A stretch of DNA of 6,568 nt from Actinobacteria bacterium ATB1 (GTDB lineage: Bacteria > Actinomycetota > Acidimicrobiia > UBA2766): positions 1-6,568 of the forward strand of contig QWHP01000208.1 in assembly GCA_021404985.1 (NCBI GenBank). The letters are read 5' to 3'. Under the pieces are notes generated by a model, which saw only the letters and a list, made by a program, of their open reading frames with translations, searched no databases and was not told the DNA's origin. Shown one piece after another: positions 1 to 5,779 of this stretch. The first letter of the stretch is position 1, and each line of letters starts with the position of its first letter. The position numbers and the translations under genes are program-made.

Positions 1-137
1 TCTCGCCGGATTCGTCTCTGCCTGAAATGGCCGGGTGGCGGGTGGTTTGTGTCGTAGGGGGGGTGTTACGATGCTGCCAGCGAAGGGGTCGAACGGGTGT
101 TCGGGCCGCTGGTTCGGGGGGTGTCTGGAGTCGATCA

Positions 138-430
138 TGCCAGCCGCGTTCGAGGACGTCGGGGTGGTGCGAGACAGGGCCGGGACACACACGCGATCGT
201 GCCGCGGTCGATGCCGGGGGGTTGTCGGAGGGCCTCGCCGGGCCCGTCACCCTCTGCCCCTCTACCACCACTGGCGCGTCCACGAACGCCACTGGACCAC
301 AACCGGCAACCCCAACACCGACCTCACCTTCACAAACCCCACCGGAAACCGGCTCCCTACCCAACCGCCACCCGTCCACCCCACCATCGAACACTGGACC
401 CGACACAGGCTCACTCGGATGACCGGGGTG
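138..430 (+). pseudogene. Decayed C-terminal remnant of a DUF222/13E12-type HNH endonuclease
   Basis: No intact gene is present, but a recognisable HNH domain can be read across two frames. In the frame of base 138, the translation contains GWCE, then HTRD, then GGLSEG and VTLCP (bases 246-260). The match then jumps to the frame of base 263: YHHWRVHERHW, then TGNPNTDLTFTNPTGNRL, then a proline-rich tail to about base 430. Joined, this gives the usual order of actinobacterial HNH proteins: a Cys-containing stretch, a His region, a GG-turn, LCxxHHxxVHxxxW, then a TGNPxxxLTFTxPTG strand segment. One base gained or lost near 258-263 explains the jump. Several expected residues are missing: the second His of the usual HH pair, and the N-terminal DUF222 part, which is absent or lies before the window. 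In the intact family these proteins are multicopy in actinobacteria and of poorly known function. The product is almost certainly non-functional. The boundaries are approximate. Confidence 0.55.
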
Positions 431-601
431 AAGATTCCGCGCCCTCTGTGCCGAGATATTTCCGCGACGAATTCCTTCAGATTCGGGTGTGCCCGGCCGA
501 TACCCGAGATCAGGCGGACATAGGAGCTTGTTTCTCACACTCGGGCTGGTCCGGGGCCGGGGCGCAGGGGGTGCCTCCACCGACCCGACGGGGACGGGAT
601 C

Positions 602-607
602 CATAAT
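602..607 (+). promoter_or_regulatory. Weak candidate -10 box before the whiB-like gene
   Basis: CATAAT matches five of six positions of the TATAAT consensus and is one of few A/T-rich hexamers in this GC-rich stretch. No TTGACA-like hexamer lies 16-18 bases upstream. Transcription would start only about 13 bases before the ATG, close to the Shine-Dalgarno. Many whiB genes have longer leaders, so this is a weak candidate. Confidence 0.2.
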
Positions 608-614
608 CGACCGT

Positions 615-619
615 GGAGG
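615..619 (+). promoter_or_regulatory. Shine-Dalgarno GGAGG fixing the whiB-like start
   Basis: GGAGG ends seven bases before the ATG at 627, a good spacing. It selects that ATG over the upstream in-frame ATG at 489, whose extension of 46 residues has no family resemblance. Confidence 0.75.
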
Positions 620-626
620 CAGCAGG

Positions 627-860
627 ATGCGATCTTGGCGAGACCAGGCGAAGTGCAGAGGACTGGACCCGGAGATCTTCTTCCCCGATCCGGAGATCGA
701 AGAGGACGCCGACGAGGCGATTGCGATCTGCATGGAGTGCCGTGTGCAGGAGGCGTGTCTCGAGAACGCCATCGCTCGTCGTGAGAAGGACGGGGTGTGG
801 GGCGGTGCAACCGTGAAGGAGCGCCGCCGCATCATCCGGCGCAGGCGTCGCAGCGCCTGA
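627..860 (+). CDS. WhiB-family iron-sulfur transcriptional regulator
   Basis: A 77-residue cytoplasmic regulator of the Wbl family. These proteins carry a redox- or NO-sensitive [4Fe-4S] cluster and typically bind the principal sigma factor at promoters to control development, redox balance or stress responses. All hallmarks are visible: the cluster ligands Cys10, Cys35, Cys38 and Cys44 (CxxC then Cx5C), the DPEIFFP segment at 14-20 that follows the first Cys, the GVWGG turn at 56-60, and a basic C-terminal tail (residues 64-75, mostly Arg/Lys). The tail lacks the RGRP-type AT-hook of WhiB7, so it is more like the small WhiB1/WhiB2 group, but I cannot assign a paralogue. The start is set by the GGAGG at 615-619. 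Its neighbours do not reveal its targets. A small hairpin lies just after the stop and the next gene starts 76 bases later, so it is probably monocistronic. Confidence 0.93.
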   Translation: MRSWRDQAKCRGLDPEIFFPDPEIEEDADEAIAICMECRVQEACLENAIARREKDGVWGGATVKERRRIIRRRRRSA

Positions 861-882
861 TCGACCCCAGCGAGACGCACAC

Positions 883-898
883 GCGGCGGAGGCGCCGC
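883..898 (+). terminator. Short GC hairpin after the whiB-like gene, possible U-less terminator
   Basis: GCGGCG and CGCCGC form a perfect six-base-pair stem around a GAGG loop, 22 bases after the WhiB stop codon. No T-run follows, so it is not a classical intrinsic terminator. U-less hairpins have been proposed to act at actinobacterial gene ends, and the position fits. Short GC palindromes are also common by chance at this base composition. Confidence 0.3.
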
Positions 899-936
899 AT
901 CTGCAAGCCGCATGCCCGCAGTGCAACAATTCAGGC

Positions 937-1971
937 ATGCAGACCGTCCAGCTCTTCGCAGTCCAGGCAGAGGTCGACTTCGGCACGTACGCGTCGGCGG
1001 ACGCGTTCGAGGGTGCGATGCGCCGCCACGCCGAGAAGATCGAGGGGATGAGGGAGGCCGGCACCTCCGGCAGCCACGAGGTACCTGCGCTTGCCGTCTG
1101 GCCCGAGAACATCGGCACGTTCCTCGCCCTCGCGGGGCGTGCCGATGCGCTGGCCTCCAGCAAGGACAGCAACGAAGCCATGCGACGGGCGGCGACGAGG
1201 ATGATCCCAAGGCTCCTCGCGACTGCCGTCCTGCGAAGACCGAGATCGCTCGAATCGCTCTTCTTCACTGCCGTTGCCCCACAGGTCTGGCGAATCTGGT
1301 GGACGACGTTCAGCCGCATCGCCAAGGACTTCGACCTGTGGGTCGTGGCCGGTTCGGCGCTCGTACCCGACAACGCGAACGGCCCCGACACCCCCGAGTT
1401 CAAGGCCTCGGACGCCCACGTCCACAACACGAGCCTGACCTTCGCTCCGGACGGCCACTGCGTTTCGGTCGTCCGCAAGGTCAATCTCGTCCCCACGCAG
1501 GAGGACGTCCTGCATCTCGATGCGGGCGAGATCGGCGATCTGGAGGTGGTCGAGACCTCGTTCGGGAAGCTGGGCACCGCGATCTGCTACGACGGCTTCG
1601 ACGAGGCCCACACCTCGGAGGAACCCGAGTTCACGCCCTGTGGACTTGTCCTCGACGGTCTCGGGGCCGATGTGATAGCCCAGCCGTCTGCGAACTCGTG
1701 GCCTTGGGACGCCCCCTGGTACTTCAACGAGGAGGGTGAACATCAGCTCCGGTCAGAACAATGGTTCAAAGAGGGGATGTTCAGGCACCTCGAGCGCTTG
1801 ACGAATGTCCGCTACGCCGTGAACCCGCAACTCGTCGGAACCGTCTTCGAGCACCACTTCGAGGCGCCGTCCCTGATACTCGAGCGACTCCCGGACGGTG
1901 AGGTGCGTGTCGCGGCGCGATCCGAGAATCCGTACGGTGAGGATCTCATCTCTGTTACGGCGACGATCTGA
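937..1971 (+). CDS. Nitrilase-superfamily carbon-nitrogen hydrolase
   Basis: A 344-residue enzyme of the CN-hydrolase fold, which cleaves nitriles, amides or carbamoyl compounds through a Cys nucleophile. The catalytic triad is visible in order: Glu57 in VWPENIG, Lys181 in VVRKVNLVP, and Cys217 in GTAICYDGF. The N-terminal QLFAVQAEV strand is typical of a family start and supports the ATG at 937, although there is no Shine-Dalgarno, only AGG directly next to the start. The distance from Glu to Lys is 124 residues, against roughly 70 in compact family members. The extra part, about residues 70-130, includes the hydrophobic and aromatic stretch WRIWWTTF. A single membrane-associated helix is possible but not convincing. 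The later HLERLTNVRYAVNPQLVGT segment matches the usual region after the nucleophile. The acyl-CoA dehydrogenase gene begins 32 bases downstream, so they probably share a transcript. The substrate cannot be told from sequence. Confidence 0.88.
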   Translation: MQTVQLFAVQAEVDFGTYASADAFEGAMRRHAEKIEGMREAGTSGSHEVPALAVWPENIGTFLALAGRADALASSKDSNEAMRRAATRMIPRLLATAVLRRPRSLESLFFTAVAPQVWRIWWTTFSRIAKDFDLWVVAGSALVPDNANGPDTPEFKASDAHVHNTSLTFAPDGHCVSVVRKVNLVPTQEDVLHLDAGEIGDLEVVETSFGKLGTAICYDGFDEAHTSEEPEFTPCGLVLDGLGADVIAQPSANSWPWDAPWYFNEEGEHQLRSEQWFKEGMFRHLERLTNVRYAVNPQLVGTVFEHHFEAPSLILERLPDGEVRVAARSENPYGEDLISVTATI

Positions 1972-1992
1972 CGCCGCTGCCGGCACCGAGAC

Positions 1993-1998
1993 AAGGAG
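1993..1998 (+). promoter_or_regulatory. Shine-Dalgarno AAGGAG for the TTG start of the acyl-CoA dehydrogenase
   Basis: AAGGAG ends five bases before TTG at 2004. It fixes an unusual TTG start that gives the normal N-terminus of the family (DFELSPELKEL). Another TTG at 1999 is in a different frame. Confidence 0.75.
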
Positions 1999-2003
1999 TT
2001 GAC

Positions 2004-3173
2004 TTGGACTTCGAGCTGTCACCGGAGCTGAAGGAGCTCCAAGAGACCGTGCGGAGGCTCGCCCGCGAGAGGATCGAGCCGCGCGCCCGAGAGATCGACG
2101 AGGCGAACGAGTACCCCCAGGACGTCTTCGCACTCTTCCGTGATGCAGGGCTGCTCGGACTCGTGATACCCGAGGAGTACGGAGGTTCCGGTGGGGGGAT
2201 CCTCGCGCTCTCGATCGCGATCGAGGAGGTCTCCAAGTACTCGAACACGGCTGCGCTCATGCTGCTCCTGACGAGACTCCCGACCGGCCCGATCCTCATC
2301 GCCGGAAGCGAGGAGCAGAAGCGCTCCTACGTCGCGACGGTCGCCACGGGCGAGACGCGTGGCGCGTTCGCCCTCTCGGAGCCGCATGCGGGGTCGGACG
2401 TGATGGGTCAACGGACCGTCGCCCGACGCGACGGGGACGGATACGTCATATCGGGTCAGAAGTGCTGGATATCCGGGGTGGTGCAGGCCGACTGGTACAC
2501 CGTCTTCTGCAAGCTCGAGGACCCGAAGACCCGCGATCATGGCCAAACGGTCTCGCTCGTCGTTCCGCGTGACACACCTGGCCTGTCGGTGGGCAACACC
2601 GACAGGAAGATGGGTGTTCGAGGTCTAGACACAGGTGAGTTGATCCTCGATGGGGTGCACGTCCCGGCGTCCTCGCGCATCGGGGACGAAGGTGACGGCT
2701 TCCGGATCACGATGGAGGGCCTGAACTCGATGCGTCCGATCGTGGCAGCGCGCGGGATCGGGCTGGCCGAGGGGGCCCTGATGTACGCCGTCCGTTACGC
2801 CAAGGAGAGGGAGGCATTCGGAAAGGCGCTGGGGGACTTCCAGGGGCTCCAGTGGATGATGGCCGAGGTAGCAGCCGAGATCGAGGCTGCCCGGCTCCTC
2901 ACGTACCGGGCGGCGTGGATGTCGGACCGCGGGGAGTACGGGAAGAGGCATGCTGCCTTCCTCTCGATGGCCAAGTACTACGCCACTGAGCTGGCGGTGA
3001 AGGCATCGAACGTCGCTCTCCAGATCCTCGGCGCCGCCGGTTACATGAAGGACCACATGACCGAGCTGTACTACCGTGACGCCCGGCAGCTCACAATCGT
3101 CGAGGGCACGACGCAGATCCAGAAGGGGATCATCGCCCGTGGGCTCCTGGAGGAGGATGTCTGGTGGGACTAG
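2004..3173 (+). CDS. Acyl-CoA dehydrogenase family flavoprotein
   Basis: A 389-residue FAD enzyme that would introduce a trans-2,3 double bond into an acyl-CoA thioester and pass electrons to electron-transfer flavoprotein. The length is normal. The N-terminal helical domain (about 1-118) includes the LGLVIPEEYGGSGG segment at 52-64. The middle beta domain opens with ALSEPHAGSD (123-132), the FAD/acyl-binding signature, followed by GQKCWIS. In the C-terminal helical domain, REAFGKALGDFQ is the usual FAD-adenine contact region, and YYRDARQLTIVEGTTQIQK carries the likely catalytic base Glu367, aligned with the IYEGT glutamate of medium-chain enzymes. The protein therefore looks active. The substrate could be a straight-chain, branched-chain or other acyl-CoA, and sequence reading does not decide this. 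The start is TTG with a strong Shine-Dalgarno. Its last ten bases overlap trpD. Confidence 0.95.
   Translation: MDFELSPELKELQETVRRLARERIEPRAREIDEANEYPQDVFALFRDAGLLGLVIPEEYGGSGGGILALSIAIEEVSKYSNTAALMLLLTRLPTGPILIAGSEEQKRSYVATVATGETRGAFALSEPHAGSDVMGQRTVARRDGDGYVISGQKCWISGVVQADWYTVFCKLEDPKTRDHGQTVSLVVPRDTPGLSVGNTDRKMGVRGLDTGELILDGVHVPASSRIGDEGDGFRITMEGLNSMRPIVAARGIGLAEGALMYAVRYAKEREAFGKALGDFQGLQWMMAEVAAEIEAARLLTYRAAWMSDRGEYGKRHAAFLSMAKYYATELAVKASNVALQILGAAGYMKDHMTELYYRDARQLTIVEGTTQIQKGIIARGLLEEDVWWD
3151..3156 (+). promoter_or_regulatory. Shine-Dalgarno AGGAGG for trpD inside the acyl-CoA dehydrogenase gene
   Basis: AGGAGG lies within the last codons of the dehydrogenase gene and ends seven bases before GTG at 3164. 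It fixes the trpD start and implies reinitiation or coupling by ribosomes finishing the upstream gene. An ATG at 3157 is in another frame. Confidence 0.75.
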
Positions 3174-4207
3174 GTGAGACGCTGCTTTCATGGCCCGACA
3201 TGCTCGACGCCCTACTCGCGCGTGAGGATCTCGACGCGGAGACGGCCCGGCAGGCACTCGACGCCGTCATGGAGGGCCATGTCGACCCCGTCGTGGTCGC
3301 GGGTTGGCTCGTGGCGATGCGTTCCAAGGGTGAGACGTCACCCGAGATGGTGGGTCTGGTCCGGGCGATGCTCGACCATTCCATCCCCGTCGACCTCGGC
3401 ACCGACATCCTGGACGTGGTCGGGACCGGCGGTGACCGGTCGGGGACGGTGAACATCTCGACCATGACGGCCCTGGTCTGCGCCGGCGCCGGGGTTCGGG
3501 TCGCCAAGCACGGGAACCGTGCGGCGTCCTCGGAGTGCGGGTCTGCGGATGTCCTGGAGGCACTGGGGGTGGACATCGCTCTCGGCCCGGACGGCGTGAT
3601 CGCGTGCGTGGACGAAGCCGGGATCGGCTTCATGTTCGCCCCCTCGTTCCATCCGGCGATGAAGCATGTCGTGCCTGTGAGACGCAGCCTCGGTATCCGC
3701 ACCGTCTTCAACCTCCTCGGCCCGCGCGCCAACCCGGCACGTGTCGACCACATGCTCCTCGGTGTCGCCACCGTGACGATCGGGGAACACATGGCCGAGG
3801 CCCTCGCCGAGCTCGGCGTGAGCCGCGCCCTGGTCGTTCACGGGGCAGACGGATTGGACGAGCTGAGCACGACGGGCCTCAACAGAGTCTGGGAGGTCGC
3901 CGGAGGGGTCATAACCCATTGGGAGATCGACCCTGCCGGTCTCGGGCTCGAGCGGGTGGCGGTGGGTGACCTTTGCGGCGGGTCCCCGGAGGAGAACGCG
4001 TCCGTCGCACGCAGTGTGCTCGCCGGTGACCCGGGGCCGATCAGGGACGTGGTGCTGCTCAACGCGTCGGCGGCCCTGCTCGCGGCCCGCCGGGTGGACG
4101 ACCTCGCCGGCGGGCTAGAGGCGGCGGCACAGGCCATCGATTCGGGGGCTGCGTCCGAGGCCCTGGCGAAGCTCATCGAGGTCTCAGGACGTCACGGTTC
4201 GGGTTGA
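3164..4207 (+). CDS. trpD: Anthranilate phosphoribosyltransferase
   Basis: A 347-residue cytoplasmic enzyme that joins anthranilate to phosphoribosyl pyrophosphate, giving N-(5-phosphoribosyl)-anthranilate in the second step of tryptophan synthesis from chorismate. The length is typical. After the small N-terminal helical domain come the PRPP-binding loop GTGGD at 87-91, the NIST motif at 97-100 and KHGNRAASS at 115-123. Then come the anthranilate-site region with HPAMKHVVPVRRSLGIRT and FNLLGP (182-187), and the metal-binding HGADGLDELS at 226-235 with the Asp-Glu pair 232-233. All expected active-site motifs are present. The family also contains pyrimidine-nucleoside phosphorylases and TrpD2-like proteins, but the GTGGD and KHGNR motifs with normal length favour TrpD. 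No other trp gene is in the window, so the pathway is scattered. It overlaps the dehydrogenase gene by ten bases. Confidence 0.95.
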   Translation: MGLGETLLSWPDMLDALLAREDLDAETARQALDAVMEGHVDPVVVAGWLVAMRSKGETSPEMVGLVRAMLDHSIPVDLGTDILDVVGTGGDRSGTVNISTMTALVCAGAGVRVAKHGNRAASSECGSADVLEALGVDIALGPDGVIACVDEAGIGFMFAPSFHPAMKHVVPVRRSLGIRTVFNLLGPRANPARVDHMLLGVATVTIGEHMAEALAELGVSRALVVHGADGLDELSTTGLNRVWEVAGGVITHWEIDPAGLGLERVAVGDLCGGSPEENASVARSVLAGDPGPIRDVVLLNASAALLAARRVDDLAGGLEAAAQAIDSGAASEALAKLIEVSGRHGSG

Positions 4208-4218
4208 GGGCGCGTCGA

Positions 4219-4224
4219 TATACT
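4219..4224 (+). promoter_or_regulatory. Candidate -10 element for the DsbA-like gene
   Basis: TATACT matches five of six positions of the TATAAT consensus and stands out in a very GC-rich stretch between trpD and the DsbA-like gene. Transcription would start near 4231 and leave a leader of about 27 bases that includes the Shine-Dalgarno at 4249. No good -35 hexamer lies at the expected distance, inside the end of trpD. The gene may have its own promoter in addition to read-through from trpD. Confidence 0.4.
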
Positions 4225-4248
4225 GCGAACTGTTGCGTCGGCGAGATC

Positions 4249-4253
4249 GGAGG
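4249..4253 (+). promoter_or_regulatory. Shine-Dalgarno GGAGG deciding the DsbA-like start
   Basis: GGAGG lies four bases before GTG at 4258. It favours this start over the longer in-frame TTG at 4204, which would overlap trpD and add 18 residues outside the thioredoxin fold. Confidence 0.65.
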
Positions 4254-4257
4254 GTCC

Positions 4258-4836
4258 GTGAGCTTCAAGGTGTACTTCGACTTCACCTGTCCCTATTCGT
4301 ACGACCTCCGGAAGTGGCTCGACCACGCGGACCTCGGCTACGACATCCACTGGCGCGGCTTCCTCCAGGCGCAGTCCCACGACCGCCGTCCGAACTACAG
4401 GCTCTTCGACCACTCCGAGGAGCACCCGCCGGGGCTCGCCGCGCTCTGCGCCTACCACGCCCTGCGCAGCAGCGGTGACCCGCACACGGACGGATTCCAC
4501 AGGGCTGTCCTCGAGTCCAAGCATGAGCGCGGCGTCGACATCGACGACGTCGACGAGCTCTGTAAGATCGCGGCCGATCTCGGGATCGACTCGGCGCTGG
4601 TCGGGGATGCCGCCGGCGATCAGAAGGTCATCCAGAACGTCGCCGCCGAGCACGAGGACGCGGTCATGGCCTACGCGATGACCGACACCCCGACGATCGT
4701 GAGTCCCGACCACGAGTCCCTCTACGTGCGCCTCGGTGCGCCGCCCGAGAACGAGGCGACTGCACGACGCGTGGTCAAGACGATCGTCGACATAGCCCTC
4801 ACCGAACCGGCGATCCGAGAGCTGCGGCGCACCTGA
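4258..4836 (+). CDS. DsbA/FrnE-like thioredoxin-fold oxidoreductase with CPYS site
   Basis: A 192-residue protein of the DsbA superfamily (DSBA-like thioredoxin domain). It starts directly with a beta strand (SFKVYFDFTCPYSY), has no signal peptide, and is therefore cytoplasmic. The active-site position reads Cys11-Pro-Tyr-Ser14, so the second Cys of CxxC is replaced by Ser. The WRGFLQ segment after the first helix, a helical insert (about residues 50-130) and the TPT cis-proline motif at 144-146 complete the fold. FrnE-type members act in thiol-disulfide chemistry or polyketide tailoring, and related 2-hydroxychromene-2-carboxylate isomerases are glutathione-dependent. With a single active-site Cys, the protein cannot form the usual internal disulfide there, so a monothiol, isomerase or cofactor-dependent role is possible. 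The partner is unknown. It follows trpD by 50 bases and may have its own promoter. It is convergent with the minus-strand gene downstream, with 39 bases between the stops and no convincing terminator hairpin. Confidence 0.85.
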   Translation: MSFKVYFDFTCPYSYDLRKWLDHADLGYDIHWRGFLQAQSHDRRPNYRLFDHSEEHPPGLAALCAYHALRSSGDPHTDGFHRAVLESKHERGVDIDDVDELCKIAADLGIDSALVGDAAGDQKVIQNVAAEHEDAVMAYAMTDTPTIVSPDHESLYVRLGAPPENEATARRVVKTIVDIALTEPAIRELRRT

Positions 4837-4875
4837 ACCTCCCCTCGCTCCGCCATCGGGGTGTGACTGCGACTG

Positions 4876-5286
4876 TCAGGACACGATCTGGAACACCACC
4901 GTGCGGGTACGGGGCCGGTCGTCGAAGTCGACCATGGCAATCGACTGCCAAGTGCCCAGAGAAGGTTTTCCGTCCAGTACGGGCACCGTGACGGATGGGC
5001 CCATCAAGGCAGCCCGGGCGTGAGCATGCCCGTTGCTGTCGTAGCGGTTGTGCCGCCATTCGTGATCGGCAGGTACGAGCCGGTCGAGGAGAGCGCCCAG
5101 ATCCTCGTTGGCGCCCGGCTCGAACTCGAGGGCCGTGATCCCCACCGTCGTGTGGGGCGCGTACACGCACAGCAAACCCTCGCTCGCACCCGACTCCGCC
5201 ACTGCCCGGCGAGCGTGCTCGGTCAGGTCGACGACTTCGTTGTTACCCTGCGTGTCCAGGTCGATGCGTGTGGATGCTGTTGCCAT
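4876..5286 (-). CDS. YjbQ/UPF0047 family protein (secondary thiamine-phosphate synthase-like)
   Basis: A 136-residue small single-domain protein of the UPF0047 family. Family signatures are clear: APHTTVGIT at 43-51 with His45, the charged DRLVPADHEWRHNRYDSNGHAHAR segment with Asn85, His87 and His89, the ALMGPSVTVPV strand at 93-103, LGTWQSI at 110-116, and the C-terminal DFDDRPRTRTVV. The conserved histidines are thought to form a metal or substrate site. E. coli YjbQ has weak thiamine-phosphate synthase activity, but the true cellular role is unresolved, so the product name should be read with caution. The length is normal for the family and the gene looks intact. The ATG at 5286 has no clear Shine-Dalgarno. 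It is transcribed away from the NYN gene, sharing a 55-base intergenic region with it. Confidence 0.92.
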   Translation of the reverse strand: MATASTRIDLDTQGNNEVVDLTEHARRAVAESGASEGLLCVYAPHTTVGITALEFEPGANEDLGALLDRLVPADHEWRHNRYDSNGHAHARAALMGPSVTVPVLDGKPSLGTWQSIAMVDFDDRPRTRTVVFQIVS

Positions 5287-5341
5287 CGGTGCAAGAATTC
5301 GAGGGTTACGTCCCCTGGGTGGCCCTTATGGTAGGAGTGCC
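5287..5341. promoter_or_regulatory. Shared divergent intergenic region of the yjbQ-like and NYN genes
   Basis: Only 55 bases separate two divergent starts, so both promoters must lie here or inside the opposite gene. On the minus strand, a TACCAT hexamer fits the loose TANNNT -10 pattern and would give a leader of roughly 40 bases. On the plus strand, TATGGT at 5327-5332 is too close to the start to be useful. No firm promoter can be named. Confidence 0.3.
5333..5337 (+). promoter_or_regulatory. Shine-Dalgarno AGGAG fixing the GTG start of the NYN gene
   Basis: AGGAG sits four bases before GTG at 5342. It marks this start against a longer in-frame reading that begins at 5108 and would run antisense through the yjbQ-like gene. 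Confidence 0.65.
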
Positions 5342-5779
5342 GTGAGCGAGATCCGAGACGACGAGGTCGTCCTCGAGGCGGCCGACCCCTATCTCACGCC
5401 GTTCTACGAGGTCGTCTTCCGGTGTTACCGCCGCCGCTGCAGCGGCGAGGGCGAGGGTCCCGCACCCCAGCCGCCTGCTGCGATCCAGCCGTTCCTGCGG
5501 TTCAAGCCAGACAAAGCGGTCAGGCAGGCGAAGGTTCGCGGCGTGCTGAGGCAGGCGATCGCGGCGGACGCGTCGCTGCGCGACATGTGCCGGACCGAGA
5601 TGCGTTCTGGCGGGCGATGCGAACCCGGGCCGAGCCCCGTGCCCGCAGACGTGTTCGCGCTCCTCGCCCAGGGCGACGAGCGCGCCCTCCCGCTGCTCGT
5701 GTCGCTGTTCTCTGGATGGCAGCGGCCGCCGGCGTGGCACGCGAGCGGGCGGAACAGGTCGCCAAGGACCGAGCGCTGA
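5342..5779 (+). CDS. N-terminal part of an NYN-domain nuclease gene, interrupted by a frame break
   Basis: This frame encodes 145 residues from GTG 5342 to TGA 5777-5779. Residues 1-123 look genuine: an acidic start, the ADPYLTPFYEVVFR helix, a proline-rich spacer, the AIQPFLRF motif (about 47-54), then helices to FALLAQGDERALPLLVSLF. A PFLxF segment followed by helices is the N-terminal pattern I associate with actinobacterial proteins ending in a YacP-type NYN domain. After about base 5710, G/C-rich third positions favour another frame, and the final 20 or so residues of this frame look like out-of-frame sequence. The remaining coiled coil and nuclease domain continue in the frame of 5716. 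This is therefore probably the first part of a single gene broken by a one-base deletion, a sequencing error or, less likely, programmed frameshifting. A genuine short protein is possible but less likely. Confidence 0.65.
   Translation: MSEIRDDEVVLEAADPYLTPFYEVVFRCYRRRCSGEGEGPAPQPPAAIQPFLRFKPDKAVRQAKVRGVLRQAIAADASLRDMCRTEMRSGGRCEPGPSPVPADVFALLAQGDERALPLLVSLFSGWQRPPAWHASGRNRSPRTER

Larger units (their letters stand above)
431..626. other. Non-coding stretch upstream of the whiB-like gene
   Basis: About 200 bases separate the HNH remnant from the WhiB start. Open frames run through it on both strands, but none shows a recognisable motif or a convincing start signal. It probably contains the leader and promoter of the WhiB gene. 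A CATAAT hexamer at 602-607 resembles a -10 box, but it has no clear -35 and would leave only a very short leader. I see no tRNA, repeat array or strong hairpin here. Confidence 0.4.

Noticed and set aside
53..126. Poly-G runs (GGGGGGG and GGGGGG) as a regulatory or phase-variable tract
   Set aside because: Short, and within decayed sequence with no associated intact gene. Chance at this base composition is sufficient.
510..1577. Long minus-strand open frame (355 codons) opposite the WhiB and nitrilase genes
   Set aside because: It shows no recognisable motif and lies antisense to two genes with clear catalytic or cluster motifs. High-GC coding DNA often leaves such frames open on the other strand.
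931..1743. Minus-strand open frame (270 codons) opposite the nitrilase
   Set aside because: Shadow of the plus-strand gene, which holds the Glu-Lys-Cys triad. No start signal or family motif.
3338..3919. Minus-strand open frames opposite trpD
   Set aside because: Low-complexity Arg/Pro/Asp-rich translations typical of antisense frames, while trpD is complete with all motifs.
4204..4257. Longer TTG start for the DsbA-like protein, overlapping trpD
   Set aside because: The 18 added residues do not fit the fold, which begins with the strand after GTG 4258, and GGAGG points to that GTG.
4837..4875. CCCC/GGGG pairing between the convergent stops as a terminator
   Set aside because: Only about four base pairs with a long loop and no T-run. 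Too weak to call.
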